In this document: one piece after another, positions 17,209 to 26,256 of the stretch | How the letters are laid out: every line of letters begins with the position of its first letter | How positions within the stretch are numbered: the first letter of the stretch is position 1 | NCBI GenBank assembly: GCA_963746825.1 | Contig: CAVVCU010000005.1 | Location: 558,001-622,000 of the forward strand | Direction: 5' to 3' | DNA length: 64,000 nt | Source of the DNA: JACVRW01 sp963746825 | GTDB taxonomy: Bacteria > Actinomycetota > Thermoleophilia > Solirubrobacterales > Thermoleophilaceae | Made by a program: the position numbers and the translations under genes | Notes under the pieces: generated by a model | Told to the model about the DNA's origin: nothing | The model's input: only the letters and a program-made list of their open reading frames with translations | Databases searched by the model: none

Positions 17209-17900
17209 TGCACTACTGCGGTGTCGTTCCGATGCAGGGAGCGCTCCAGCTCGCGATGCTGGAGGAGGTGCGCGCGCCCGAACCGCCGATCCGGCTGTCG
17301 GCCATGTTCTTCGAGCCCGGATCGGCCGCGCAGGTGGCCTCCGAGCTGCGCGGTCTGGGCGACGTGGTGCTCGGGTTGGGCGGAGCGCTCGGCGCTTCTC
17401 GCGCCTGCGACGCCATGCTGGTCGAGCGCGGGGTGCCGCCGCAGCCGGCCGACCAGGAGACGCTGCGGCTGCGCGAGCTGCTCGGCGAGCTGGAGGCCTT
17501 CGCGCCCCACGACGACCATCGCGAAGGCGCGGTGCCGGACGGCGCCTACCGCCACTCGGCTCTCTTCGAGACCAACCCCGACGGGATCTTCTGCGCCCTC
17601 CAGGGCCGCCGCCTGCCGGCCAAGCGCCACCCGCTCGGCCTGCAGCTTCGTATCGCCGAGCTCGACGACGATCACGTGATCGACGAGGGCGGCGACCTGT
17701 GGCACCGCCGCATCGAGGAGATCGACGCCGTGGCCTGCGCGCTGTGCGCCCACCGCTACGCCCTGGGGCACGCCTGTTGGCTGGGCGACCCCGACGAGGC
17801 GGTGATCGTGCTGCCCGGCAGCTCGCTGCCGTCGGAGTTCCCGCGAGACGGAGTGCTGCCGCCCGTGGAGCGGTTGCACCTGCCCGCTGTGCCCGGGTAG
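17208..17900 (+). CDS. DUF429-like protein
   Basis: 230 aa, start ATG overlapping the aminotransferase stop (TGATG). Weak but consistent resemblance to DUF429, a predicted RNase H-fold nuclease family: an acidic residue early in each strand, FETNPDGIFCALQGRRLPAKRHPLGLQLRIAEL, and the closing IDAVACALCAHRYALGHACWLGDPDEAVIVLPGS. I cannot confirm the catalytic acids by eye. No signal peptide or membrane segment. Confidence 0.55.
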   Translation: MHYCGVVPMQGALQLAMLEEVRAPEPPIRLSAMFFEPGSAAQVASELRGLGDVVLGLGGALGASRACDAMLVERGVPPQPADQETLRLRELLGELEAFAPHDDHREGAVPDGAYRHSALFETNPDGIFCALQGRRLPAKRHPLGLQLRIAELDDDHVIDEGGDLWHRRIEEIDAVACALCAHRYALGHACWLGDPDEAVIVLPGSSLPSEFPRDGVLPPVERLHLPAVPG

Positions 17901-17908
17901 AGGCGGCC

Positions 17909-17914
17909 TAGACT
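17909..17914 (+). promoter_or_regulatory. -10 box of leaderless hflX
   Basis: TAGACT with 7 bases to the ATG at 17922. Confidence 0.6.
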
Positions 17915-17921
17915 GGAAGGC

Positions 17922-19202
17922 ATGCAGCAGGGCCTGAACGGACCAAATCCACGCGCCCGACAGCGTGCTCTGTGCATCGCGGCCGGGCCCGACCCGCACG
18001 ACCTGGCCGAGCTCGGCGAGCTCCTGCGCACGGCCGGAGTGGCCGTGGTGGGGGAGATGAGCCAGCGGCGGCCCGAGCCCGATCCCGACCGCTATTTCGG
18101 CAAGGGCAAGCTGACTGAGCTCAAGCAGGCGATCGCCGAGTCGGGGGCCAACCTCGTGGCCTGCGACGACGAGCTCAAGCCGCGCCAGGAGCGCAACCTC
18201 GAGGCCGCGCTCGACGTGCCGGTGATCGACCGGACGGCGATCATCCTGGACATCTTCGCCGACCACGCGCACTCGGCCGAGGGCAACCTTCAGGTGGAGC
18301 TGGCCCAGCTCGAGTACAACCTCGCGCGCATGCGCGGGCTCTGGACGCACCTCGAGCGTCTGGGCGCCGGGCGCATGGACGGCGGCATCGGGACACGAGG
18401 GCCGGGCGAGACGCAGATCGAGACCGACCGCCGCCTCGCGCGCGACAGGATCTCGGCGCTGAAGCGCCGGCTTTCCCACACCAAGAGCACCCGCGACACG
18501 ATGCGCCGCGAACGCGAGCGCGCCGCTCTGCCCACGGTGGCGCTGGCCGGCTACACGAACGCGGGCAAGTCGACTCTGCTCAACGCGCTGACCGGTTCCG
18601 AGGTGGGGGTGCGCGACCGGCTCTTCCACACCCTCGACCCGACCACGCGCTCCTTCGAGATCTCGGGGCGCACCTACCTGCTCACCGACACGGTCGGCTT
18701 CATCCGCAAGCTTCCCCACCAGCTCGTCGACGCCTTCTCGGCCACCCTGGAGGAGGCGCTGGGCGCCGACCTGATCGTGCAGGTGGCCGATGCCTCGGCT
18801 CCCGAGGAGGAGCTGCACGAGATGCTCGCGGCCGTGGACGGCGTGCTGGCCGAGACGGGCGCGGCCGAGCGCCAGAACCTGCTCGCCCTCAACAAGGTCG
18901 ACCTGCTCGACGACGAGCGCCGCCGCGAGCTCTCGTTTCGCTTCCCGCGCGCGGTGCAGGTGTCGGCGGCCGGGGACATCGGGCTCGACGACCTGCGCGC
19001 CGCGATCGAGGCACGCTTCCTGGCCACGCTCGAGCCGCTGGACCTGCTGGTGCCCTTCGCCAACGGGGGCACGCTGTCCGAGCTCCACGAGCTGGCCGGC
19101 GAGCTCGAGCGAGAGGACACGGCGGAGGGCGTCCGCGTCAAGGCGCGCGTTCCGGCCGGCGCGGCGGCCCGCTTCGAGCGCTTCTCGGTCAACGGGCGCT
19201 AG
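17922..19202 (+). CDS. hflX: GTPase HflX
   Basis: 426 aa. Ribosome-binding GTPase that splits stalled or stressed ribosomes. The N-terminal HflX domain contains DPDRYFGKGKLTELK and a linker LGAGRMDGGIGTRGPGETQIE with the family glycine-rich turn. G1 is GYTNAGKSTLLN, G3 DTVGFIRKLP, G4 NKVD. The ATG at 17922 fits the leaderless pattern. It ends flush against the convergent MazG-like gene. Confidence 0.95.
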   Translation: MQQGLNGPNPRARQRALCIAAGPDPHDLAELGELLRTAGVAVVGEMSQRRPEPDPDRYFGKGKLTELKQAIAESGANLVACDDELKPRQERNLEAALDVPVIDRTAIILDIFADHAHSAEGNLQVELAQLEYNLARMRGLWTHLERLGAGRMDGGIGTRGPGETQIETDRRLARDRISALKRRLSHTKSTRDTMRRERERAALPTVALAGYTNAGKSTLLNALTGSEVGVRDRLFHTLDPTTRSFEISGRTYLLTDTVGFIRKLPHQLVDAFSATLEEALGADLIVQVADASAPEEELHEMLAAVDGVLAETGAAERQNLLALNKVDLLDDERRRELSFRFPRAVQVSAAGDIGLDDLRAAIEARFLATLEPLDLLVPFANGGTLSELHELAGELEREDTAEGVRVKARVPAGAAARFERFSVNGR

Positions 19203-19532
19203 TTAGCGGTAGTCGCCCGAGCCGTGCAGGACGGCGCGGTCGCGCCGCGAGAGGAGCTTGGCCAGGTTCGACTCAGCGATCTCGTCGAGCTCGAGCCCGG
19301 CCTCGGTGGCGAGCTGGGCGAGATACCAGAGCACGTCGCCTAGCTCTCCGGCCAGCGCATCGCGCCGCTCGGGGGTGAGCTCACCGCCGTCGTCGCGAAT
19401 CGCCTTCTTGATCTTCTCCGCCGCCTCGCCCGCCTCACCGCAGAGGCCGAGGGCCGGGTAGGTGAGATTCGACCCGGCGTCCGGGTACACCGCCGTCGCC
19501 CGGGAGCGGCGTTGATAGTCGGAAAGAAGCAC
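19203..19532 (-). CDS. MazG-like nucleotide pyrophosphohydrolase
   Basis: 109 aa, all-alpha NTP pyrophosphatase. The metal-binding acidic residues are in LGLCGEAGEAAEKIKKAI and LAGELGDVLWYLAQLATEAG, the EExxE plus ExxD pattern of the MazG superfamily. Such proteins hydrolyse (d)NTPs to monophosphate and pyrophosphate in house-cleaning. GTG start at 19532 follows TAGGTT by 6 bases. Confidence 0.82.
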   Translation of the reverse strand: MLLSDYQRRSRATAVYPDAGSNLTYPALGLCGEAGEAAEKIKKAIRDDGGELTPERRDALAGELGDVLWYLAQLATEAGLELDEIAESNLAKLLSRRDRAVLHGSGDYR

Positions 19533-19538
19533 AGAATC

Positions 19539-19544
19539 AACCTA
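19539..19544 (-). promoter_or_regulatory. -10 box of leaderless MazG-like gene
   Basis: Minus-strand TAGGTT with 6 bases to the GTG at 19532. Confidence 0.55.
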
Positions 19545-19589
19545 CCGGCCTGGGCGGTCGGCCCTTTCGCGAGGTAGGGTAGGCGCGCC

Positions 19590-19940
19590 TTGCTACCGCT
19601 TGCCGTGGAGCGGACGTCGCGTGACGGCGTCGATGTGTTGTTGGTCGAGGGGGAGATCGATGTCGCCACCGCCCCTCGGCTGATCTCCGCATTGAATGAA
19701 GTGGTGGCGGAGTCCACCGGCTCGGTGATCATCGACCTGACGTCGGTGGGTTTCATGGACTCCACCGGCCTGGCGCTGTTGATCAACGCCCATCGCCGCC
19801 TGACCCGCGCGCGCAAGCGCTTTGCCGTGGTCTGCCCGATGGGCCCTCTGTGGCGGGTGTTCGAGCTCACCGACATGCTCGACACCCTCAGCGTTTGCCC
19901 GGACCGCCAAAGTGCGGAAGATGCGGTGGCCGTGGCGTGA
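19590..19940 (+). CDS. STAS-domain anti-sigma factor antagonist
   Basis: 116 aa single STAS domain, like SpoIIAA/RsbV. The phosphorylatable serine is S58 in VGFMDSTGLALL. Such proteins sequester an anti-sigma kinase when dephosphorylated. No kinase or sigma factor lies beside it. Start is TTG 19590, 9 bases after TAGGGT (19575-19580); GTG 19605 is an alternative that removes five residues. Confidence 0.83.
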   Translation: MLPLAVERTSRDGVDVLLVEGEIDVATAPRLISALNEVVAESTGSVIIDLTSVGFMDSTGLALLINAHRRLTRARKRFAVVCPMGPLWRVFELTDMLDTLSVCPDRQSAEDAVAVA

Positions 19941-19981
19941 CAGCGGTCAACCCCTGAGTCCCGTCTGCCGATAGCTGGGTA

Positions 19982-21721
19982 ATGGCCCAGACCCAGGTCG
20001 CCCCGGCCGGCCCGTCGTCCAGACGCGGGATCACGCCGCCCTCTCAGCGCACCGGCGCCAAGCGCCGAATCGGTGACGTGATCGTGATGCTCGGCTTCGC
20101 CGAGCGCGACATAGTCGAGTCGGTGGTCAGCGAGGGCCGGGCGCGCGGAGTCACGCTGGGCCAGTCGCTGATCGAAGCGGGCATCGTCGACTCCACCCAG
20201 CTGGCCCGCGCCCTGGCCGAGCGCAACGGGCTCGACTTCGTGAACCTCAGCGAGTTCCAGGTGGACAAGGGCGCCGCGAATCTGATCGACGCGGCGAAGG
20301 CCCGGCGCTACCAGACGATCCCCATCGCCTACCTGAGCGAGAGCACGCTGCTGGTGGCCACCGCCGACCCCGCCAACGTGCTGGCCTTCGACGACATAAC
20401 GATGGCCACCGGCTACGAGGTGTCACGTGCGGTCGCGTCGCCCGACGACATCGAGGCCCTCATCGGCCAGCTGTCGCGGCTCGGCGATGCCGTCGAGGAG
20501 GTCGACGAAGAGCCGGAGCTCGCCAAGGCCGAGGTGATCGAGCTGCGCGACCAGGCGGACGAGGCCCCGGTGGTCAAGCTCGTCCACACGATCATCGCCG
20601 ACGCGGTTGGGCGAGGCGCGTCGGACATCCACTTCGAGCCGCGCAAGGCCGACATGCGCGTGCGCTACCGCCTCGACGGCGTGGTGTTCGACAGCACCAC
20701 CGTTCCCGCCACGCAGATGGCCGGGCTGGTGTCGCGGGTGAAGATCATGGCCGACCTCGACATCGCCGAGAAGCGCCTTCCGCAGGACGGGCGCATAGGG
20801 CTGAACGTCGACGGCCACCACGTGGACCTGCGGGTGGCGACCCTGCCCGTGGTGCGAGGCGAATCGGTGATCATGCGGATCCTCGACAAGCAGCAGGTGG
20901 TGATGGACCTCGACGGGCTCGGCATGAACGCGCACGACCGCGGGATATTCGAGCACGCGATCGCCTCCACCCACGGGTCCGTCCTCGTGACCGGGCCCAC
21001 CGGGTCGGGCAAGACGACCACCCTCTACGCCGGGCTGTCGGCCATCAACACGCCGGACCGGACGATCATCACCGTCGAGGACCCCGTGGAGTACGAGCTC
21101 GACGGGGTGAAGCAGGTGCAGGTCAACCCCCGCACCGGTCTGAGCTTCGCGGCCGGGCTGCGCTCGATGGTGCGCGCCGACCCCGACGTGATCATGGTCG
21201 GCGAGGTGCGCGACCGCGAGACCGCGCAGATCGCCATCGAGTCCGCGCTCACCGGCCACCTCGTACTGACCACGCTCCACACCAACGACGCGCCGCTCGC
21301 CGTGGCCCGCCTGGTGGAGATGGGCATCGAGCCCTACCTCGTGGCCTCGGGCGTCGTGTGCGTGGTGGCGCAGCGGCTCGCGCGGCGCCTCTGCGATTGC
21401 AAGATCGCGGTGGAGCTCTCGCGGGAGACGCTCGCCGGCAACCGCTTCGAGGTCGAGGAGGGCTTTGACGCCTTCGAGGCCGCGGGCTGCGTGCGCTGCG
21501 CCCACACGGGCTACCGCGGGCGCCTGGGGCTGTACGAGCTGATGGCCGTCACCGACGGCCTGCGGCGCAGGATCCTCGACGGGGCGTCGGCCGACGAGCT
21601 GCGCAGCTACGCGCGCGTCGAGGGGATGCGCACGCTGCGCGAGGACGGCGTCGAGAAGATTCGCCGCGGTCTCACCTCGGTCGCCGAGGTGCTGCGCGTG
21701 GTCGGCACCGCCGGGCGCTGA
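19982..21721 (+). CDS. pilB: PilB/GspE-type secretion ATPase
   Basis: 579 aa. Cytoplasmic hexameric ATPase that drives type IV pilus or type II secretion assembly. The N-terminus carries MshEN-type repeats (RRIGDVIVMLGFAERDIVES and TLGQSLIEAGIVDSTQLARAL), a cyclic di-GMP binding module in related proteins. Then ASDIHFEPRKADMRVRYRLDG, Walker A TGPTGSGKTTT, Asp box TVEDPVEYELDGVKQVQVN, Walker B DPDVIMVGEVRD, and a C-terminal zinc site (CDC...CVRCAHTGYRGR). No other pilus gene is in the window. The ATG follows GATAGCT by 5-6 bases. Confidence 0.9.
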   Translation: MAQTQVAPAGPSSRRGITPPSQRTGAKRRIGDVIVMLGFAERDIVESVVSEGRARGVTLGQSLIEAGIVDSTQLARALAERNGLDFVNLSEFQVDKGAANLIDAAKARRYQTIPIAYLSESTLLVATADPANVLAFDDITMATGYEVSRAVASPDDIEALIGQLSRLGDAVEEVDEEPELAKAEVIELRDQADEAPVVKLVHTIIADAVGRGASDIHFEPRKADMRVRYRLDGVVFDSTTVPATQMAGLVSRVKIMADLDIAEKRLPQDGRIGLNVDGHHVDLRVATLPVVRGESVIMRILDKQQVVMDLDGLGMNAHDRGIFEHAIASTHGSVLVTGPTGSGKTTTLYAGLSAINTPDRTIITVEDPVEYELDGVKQVQVNPRTGLSFAAGLRSMVRADPDVIMVGEVRDRETAQIAIESALTGHLVLTTLHTNDAPLAVARLVEMGIEPYLVASGVVCVVAQRLARRLCDCKIAVELSRETLAGNRFEVEEGFDAFEAAGCVRCAHTGYRGRLGLYELMAVTDGLRRRILDGASADELRSYARVEGMRTLREDGVEKIRRGLTSVAEVLRVVGTAGR

Positions 21722-21728
21722 GCTCGCT

Positions 21729-22451
21729 TCATACGCCCGCGGCGCGCCGGGCGGACGCGTGCGCCGCGTCCTCGAGCTCGTCGTCGTCCAGTGGCTCGAG
21801 CTCGATGCCGAGCGCCAGCTCGATCAGGCGGTCGGCCAGCCAGATGTTCTTGGGCAGGAGCGGCCCGTGCAGGTAGGTGCCGATCACGTTTTCGCGGCGC
21901 ACGCCCTCGAAGCCGTCACTCCCGTTGTTGCCGTGCCCGGCCAGCACCTTCCCCAGCGGCTCCTCGCCGGCCGCCAGATACGTGCGCCCGCCGTGGTTCT
22001 CGAACCCGGCGATCACCCGCGGGCCGCTGCCGAGGTCGGCCTCGATCGCGCAGTTGCCGATCAGGCGCGGACCGGGCTCGCGGACCGTGGTGAGATCCAC
22101 CAGGCCCACTCCGGGCAGCTCCCGCCCCGCCATCTCGTAGGAGTGTCCGAGCAGCTGATATCCGCCGCAGACGGCGAGCACCACGGCGCCGCGGCCGGCG
22201 GCCGCGTGCAGCGCTTCGCGCTTGGTCTGAGCCATGTCCTGGGCCACGGCCTCCTGGTCGCGGTCCTGGCCACCGCCGATGTAGAAGAGGTCGTGGGCGT
22301 CGGGGTCGAAGCGCTCACCGATGCTGGCGGCCGCGTGCTCGAACCCCAGCCCACGCCACTCGCAGCGTGCCCGCAGCACGGCGATGTTGCCGCGGTCGGC
22401 GTAGATGTTCATCAACTCGGGATAGAGCGAGCAGACCCTCAGCGCCGGCAC
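21729..22451 (-). CDS. gatD: Lipid II isoglutaminyl synthase glutaminase subunit GatD
   Basis: 240 aa class I glutamine amidotransferase. Nucleophile Cys in VVLAVCGGYQLLGHSYEM; catalytic His in VIGTYLHGPLLPKN. N-terminal VCSLYPELMNIYADRGNIAVL is typical of GatD/CobQ-like proteins. With MurT it amidates D-Glu of the peptidoglycan stem to D-iGln. The GTG at 22451 is chosen as the first in-frame start near the conserved N-terminus; it overlaps the preceding methyltransferase by 13 bases, implying coupled translation. Confidence 0.88.
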   Translation of the reverse strand: MPALRVCSLYPELMNIYADRGNIAVLRARCEWRGLGFEHAAASIGERFDPDAHDLFYIGGGQDRDQEAVAQDMAQTKREALHAAAGRGAVVLAVCGGYQLLGHSYEMAGRELPGVGLVDLTTVREPGPRLIGNCAIEADLGSGPRVIAGFENHGGRTYLAAGEEPLGKVLAGHGNNGSDGFEGVRRENVIGTYLHGPLLPKNIWLADRLIELALGIELEPLDDDELEDAAHASARRAAGV

Positions 22452-23170
22452 ACGACCACCGTGCTTCCGATATAGGCCGGCGTCTGGCTCACCTCGTGCC
22501 TGGATTCCGGCCTCAGGCCCTGCCCGGCCGCCTCGCGCTCGAGCTGGCCCGCGTCCAGCGAGTCGAGCATATGGGTGTGGCGCTCCTCGGTGAGCGTTCC
22601 GCCGGGCGACACCTTCTGGCGCAGCCACTCCACCGCCACTCCGCCCGGCTCGGGGCGGACGTCGAGCGGAAGACTCGAGTAGATCCAGCCGCCGCGCTGG
22701 CTCACGTCCGGGAGCGGCGGCGCGGCGTCCTCGGCGGCCACGGCCTCGTCGAGGTCGGCGATGGCGGCCGCGAACGCACCACCGGGCTCAAGGCAGCAGG
22801 CGGCTCCCGCCAGCAGCCCGGCGCGCCCCGAAGCGCCGCCCAGGATCTGCACCAGCTGCATGGGAGCGATCACGAGGGCGAAGCGGAGCGTCGGGTCGAG
22901 CCGGCGCGCGTCGGCGTGCACGCACTCGACGCTCAGGTCCCGCTCGGCGGCCCGGCGCGCGAGCTCGGCGAGCAGCGCCGGGTCGGAGTCGAGCGCGGTG
23001 ACCTCGTGCCCGGCTTCCGCCAGGTCGAGCGCCACCCGGCCGGTGCCCGCGCCCACGTCGAGCACCGGGCCCCTTTCCGCCCGCGCCAGCTCACGCCACA
23101 GCGCGAGGTCGGCGTCGTAGCCGCCGTTCTCGACGTCGTGCCAGATGACGCTGTCGCTCAGTCCGACCAC
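22439..23170 (-). CDS. SAM-dependent methyltransferase between murT and gatD
   Basis: 243 aa. Motif I GPVLDVGAGTGRVALDLAEAG, then VTALDSDPALLAELARRAA, a conserved acidic VHADARRL, and LEPGGAFAAAIADLDEA. The substrate is unknown. It starts at GTG 23170 inside the end of murT and overlaps gatD, so the three are translated as a unit. A role connected with the cell wall or with the lipid II precursor is an inference from position only. Confidence 0.78.
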   Translation of the reverse strand: MVGLSDSVIWHDVENGGYDADLALWRELARAERGPVLDVGAGTGRVALDLAEAGHEVTALDSDPALLAELARRAAERDLSVECVHADARRLDPTLRFALVIAPMQLVQILGGASGRAGLLAGAACCLEPGGAFAAAIADLDEAVAAEDAAPPLPDVSQRGGWIYSSLPLDVRPEPGGVAVEWLRQKVSPGGTLTEERHTHMLDSLDAGQLEREAAGQGLRPESRHEVSQTPAYIGSTVVVCRR

Positions 23171-24513
23171 CGCTTGGCCAGGCCCCGCCGGGAGAGCAGG
23201 TCGCGCAACTCGAGCAGGGCGGTGTAGGTGGGCAGCGCGTACAGGCGCCCGTCCGGGGCGTTGCTCACCGCCGTGTCGAGCGAGCGGGGCAGGTCGCGGT
23301 CCACCACCAGCTCGGTCTCGATGTCCGCGTACTTGAGGCGCAGCGCCATCTCCTCCGCGCGGGTCCCGGTGCAGGTGACTCGCCGCACGTGGCCGGCCAG
23401 CACCTCGAAGTCCGCGTCCCAGATCCAGGAGACGTCGCGCCCGTCGGCGATGCGGTCGTTGAGGGCGAGCCACAGGTCGTGGCGTCCCTTCTCGAGCGTG
23501 AGCGTGCGGAGCACCTCGTTGGCGCCCGCCGGGTTCTTGATCAGCAGGATGGAGAGCTCGCGGCCCTCGATCGGGATCGTCTCCACCCGCCCGAAGGCGC
23601 CGCCGAAGCCCTCGAGCGCCCGGGCGGCGGTCGCGAGCGGCACGCCGAGCTCGAGCGCCGTGGCCGCGGCGGCGACCGCGTTGTAGACGTTGTAGAGACC
23701 CGGCAACGGAAGGGCCAGGTCCACCTCGCCCGCCGGCGTGCTCAGCGTCACCCGTGAGCCGCGCATGCCGTCCAGCGTCACCACGCGCGCGGCCACCTGC
23801 AGCTGCGGGCGCTCGCGGCCGCAGTTCGGGCACCGGTAGCGCCCGAGATGCCCCAGGTACACCGCCTCGTAGACGTAGGCGTGACCGCAGTTGCGGCAGT
23901 GCTTGGAGTCGGCCGCGTGCTGCATGCCCGGCAGCGCCTGGGATTCGTCGTCCACACCGAAGTAGGTGACCTCGGCGCGGCCGCGGCCGAGGTCGGCCAC
24001 CAGCGGGTCGTCGGCGTTGAGCACGAAGGCCGCCCGGCCGTCCAGCTCGCCCACCAGGGCGGCCCAGCGGTCGGCCAGCGTCTCCAGCTCGCCATAGCGG
24101 TCGAGTTGGTCGCGAAAGAGGTTGGACAGCAGCAGCAACCGAGGGGCGATGGCGCCCGCGACCTCCGGCAACCAGGCCTCGTCGAGCTCGAAGAGCCCGA
24201 GCTGGTGCGGCTCGCGGCCGGCGTCGAGCAATGCCGTGGCCACGCCCCAGGCCATGTTCGACCCGGCGCGATTGGCCACCACGCTGCGGCCGTCGGCCTC
24301 CAGGCAGGCCGCGATCATCGCCGCGGTGGTGGTCTTTCCGTTGGTGGCGGATACGAGCACCGAGCCTTCCTGGAGCTCCCCGGCCATCGATCCCAGCGCG
24401 CCGGGCGAGAGGCGCAGCAGCAGCCGCCCGGGTGCGGTCGTCCCGCCCGTGCGCCCGAGGCGGCGGCTCGTCGCCCGCACCGCGCGGGCCAGGGGACGGG
24501 CCACGCGCAGCAT
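23158..24513 (-). CDS. murT: Lipid II isoglutaminyl synthase subunit MurT
   Basis: 451 aa, Mur ligase-like. ATP site SATNGKTTTAAMIAACLE, central domain FELDEAWLPEVAGAIAPRLLLLSNLFRDQLDRYGELE, and the family Cys4 zinc ribbon (CRNCGHAYVYEA...YRCPNCG). It activates D-Glu of lipid II and receives ammonia from GatD. The ATG at 24513 overlaps the upstream lipid kinase stop (TGATG) and gives the expected N-terminus LRVARPLARAV. Confidence 0.92.
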   Translation of the reverse strand: MLRVARPLARAVRATSRRLGRTGGTTAPGRLLLRLSPGALGSMAGELQEGSVLVSATNGKTTTAAMIAACLEADGRSVVANRAGSNMAWGVATALLDAGREPHQLGLFELDEAWLPEVAGAIAPRLLLLSNLFRDQLDRYGELETLADRWAALVGELDGRAAFVLNADDPLVADLGRGRAEVTYFGVDDESQALPGMQHAADSKHCRNCGHAYVYEAVYLGHLGRYRCPNCGRERPQLQVAARVVTLDGMRGSRVTLSTPAGEVDLALPLPGLYNVYNAVAAAATALELGVPLATAARALEGFGGAFGRVETIPIEGRELSILLIKNPAGANEVLRTLTLEKGRHDLWLALNDRIADGRDVSWIWDADFEVLAGHVRRVTCTGTRAEEMALRLKYADIETELVVDRDLPRSLDTAVSNAPDGRLYALPTYTALLELRDLLSRRGLAKRWSD

Positions 24514-25388
24514 CAGGCCGGGGCTATCACGCGCAGGCAGCGGGCCTCCACGCCGATCACGGCCGGAGTGGCGCCGATGGGGTCGCCGTCGGCGTAGATC
24601 ACGAACGGGCGGTCGGAGGCCACCTCGATCCGCCGGCCCTCGAGGAACTCGACGTGAGGAGAGTCGACGTGCGCGCCCTTGAACACCTTGGGCAGCTCGC
24701 GCAGGAAGGTGAGCTTGGGCGCCTCGGTGGAGAGCATCACTTCGAGCCGGCCGTCGTCGAGCTGGGCGTGGGGGAGGATGAACATCCCTCCGCCGTAGGC
24801 CTTGGAGTTGCCGACCGCCACGGTGTAGCCGGTGGTCTCGCGGCGCTCGCCGTCCACGGTGACCGCGAAGCGGGCCGGCTTCCACGCCGCCAGCGCCCGC
24901 AGCGCGGCATAGAGGTAGACCGCGTTACCCCTCACCAGCTTGGCCTCGTTGGCCACGTGGTTGGCGTCGGAGTCGAAGCCGAAGCTGGCGATGCCCATGA
25001 AGGGCACCCCGTCCACGTCGGCCACGTCGAGCAGCCGCTCCTCGCCCTCGACCGCCAGCCGGGTGGCCTCGGCCGGATCGCTCGGCACGCCGAGCACCCG
25101 GGCGAGGTCGTTGCCCCGCCCGCAGGGCACCAGCGCCAGCGCGCAATCGCGCCCCCTGAGCACGCCGACCAGCGGCCGCAGCAGCCCGTCGCCGCCCATG
25201 GCCGCGATCGTCTCGCCCTCGCCGGCGGCCCGCTCGGCCTCCTGCGCGGCGTGCTCCATGCTGCGCGTGATCACCGTGCGGTGCGGCGCGCCGAGGCGGT
25301 CGAGCTCGGCGTGCACGGCGGGCAACGCCTTCAGCGCCCGCCCCCCGGCCGAGGCGGGGTTCACCACCAGCGCGAAGCGCCGGCTCAC
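24513..25388 (-). CDS. Diacylglycerol kinase / YegS-like lipid kinase
   Basis: 291 aa. DAGK catalytic domain: FALVVNPASAGGRALKAL, GEGETIAAMGGDGLLRPLVGVL (the GGDG nucleotide loop), PCGRGNDLARVLGV, and a C-terminal sheet ending FVIYADGDPIGATPAVIGV. Phosphorylates diacylglycerol or a related lipid at the membrane. Start GTG 25388 overlaps the upstream stop (GTGA). The next gene overlaps its stop. Confidence 0.88.
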   Translation of the reverse strand: MSRRFALVVNPASAGGRALKALPAVHAELDRLGAPHRTVITRSMEHAAQEAERAAGEGETIAAMGGDGLLRPLVGVLRGRDCALALVPCGRGNDLARVLGVPSDPAEATRLAVEGEERLLDVADVDGVPFMGIASFGFDSDANHVANEAKLVRGNAVYLYAALRALAAWKPARFAVTVDGERRETTGYTVAVGNSKAYGGGMFILPHAQLDDGRLEVMLSTEAPKLTFLRELPKVFKGAHVDSPHVEFLEGRRIEVASDRPFVIYADGDPIGATPAVIGVEARCLRVIAPA

Positions 25389-26200
25389 TCGCTCGTCACT
25401 GCGGCGCGTGCCCGCTCGGCGGCGGCGGCCCCGCGCTCTTCGCCGCGCAGGTGGGTGTGCTTGTCGACCGTGTGGATGTTGGCCTGCGCGAGCAGCTCGT
25501 CGCCGATCAGGCGCTCGGCGTGCGGCTCCTCGAGATCGTCGGGATCGAGCACCAGCAGCACGTCCTGCTGGACGGTGTGCCAGCTCTCGCCGGTCACGCG
25601 CTCGGAGGCCACCAGGAGCTGGCCGGGGCGGTGGAGCCAGTGCAGCTCGAACAGGCCGAGCCGGTACGCGTAGAGCCGGTCGCCGTCGGAGAACAGGAAG
25701 TTGAGGCCGCTCATGGAGGAGCGCTCCACGGTGGTGGCGACGGCGCGGCGCAGGGACCCGACGGGGTCGGAGCCGTCGTAGCACGACATGAGGAAGTTGA
25801 AGAAGGCCTCCGAGTCGGTGTCGCCCTTGGGCCGGGCCACGTGCGGGTCCTCGAGCAGCCGCGGGTAGCGCACGATCGTCCCGTTGTGGCCGAGCGAGTG
25901 GCTTCCCAGGCAGAACGGGTGGGTGTTGTCGAGTGACAGGCCGCCCATGGTGGCGCGCCGCACGTGGACGTTGAAGATCCGTCCCCTCTTGCTCGTCACC
26001 TCGAGGAACTCCTCGTCGCCGTGGGCGGCGTTGGGGTAGCGCACCAGTTCGGGCTCACACCCGTCGGCGCGTTCGTAGACGGCCATGCCCCACCCGGAGT
26101 CGTGCTCCTCGGATTGGCGGATCAGGGGGTTCTCCGCCTCGACCAGCTCGTGCCGGATCGAGGCCGGCTCCGCCGTTACGCAGCCGAACACGCGGCACAT
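25385..26200 (-). CDS. Class II glutamine amidotransferase (YafJ/EgtC-like)
   Basis: 271 aa Ntn-type glutaminase: Cys2 is the N-terminal nucleophile after Met removal (MCRVFGCVT). Typical segments follow: EEHDSGWGMAVYE, VHVRRATMGGLSLDNTHPF, LGHNGTIVRYPRLL and DTDSEAFFNFLMSCYDG. Related proteins include EgtC of ergothioneine synthesis and proteins of unknown role; no other egt gene is here. It is first in a leftward five-gene operon with the lipid kinase and murT/gatD. TAAGCT lies 8 bases before the ATG. Confidence 0.85.
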   Translation of the reverse strand: MCRVFGCVTAEPASIRHELVEAENPLIRQSEEHDSGWGMAVYERADGCEPELVRYPNAAHGDEEFLEVTSKRGRIFNVHVRRATMGGLSLDNTHPFCLGSHSLGHNGTIVRYPRLLEDPHVARPKGDTDSEAFFNFLMSCYDGSDPVGSLRRAVATTVERSSMSGLNFLFSDGDRLYAYRLGLFELHWLHRPGQLLVASERVTGESWHTVQQDVLLVLDPDDLEEPHAERLIGDELLAQANIHTVDKHTHLRGEERGAAAAERARAAVTSE

Positions 26201-26208
26201 ATTCAGCC

Positions 26209-26214
26209 AGCTTA
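26209..26214 (-). promoter_or_regulatory. -10 box of leaderless GATase II operon
   Basis: Minus-strand TAAGCT with 8 bases to the ATG at 26200; no Shine-Dalgarno sequence between. Confidence 0.55.
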
Positions 26215-26256
26215 CCGGGAGGGGGAGAGTTTTCGCCGCGGCCGCCTTATCGGTTC

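Noticed and set aside
24231..25673. Long open frame on the plus strand (480 codons) opposite murT and the lipid kinase
   Set aside because: It is antisense to genes with clear catalytic motifs, and its composition (His/Arg/Gly-rich) is that of a GC-rich shadow frame.
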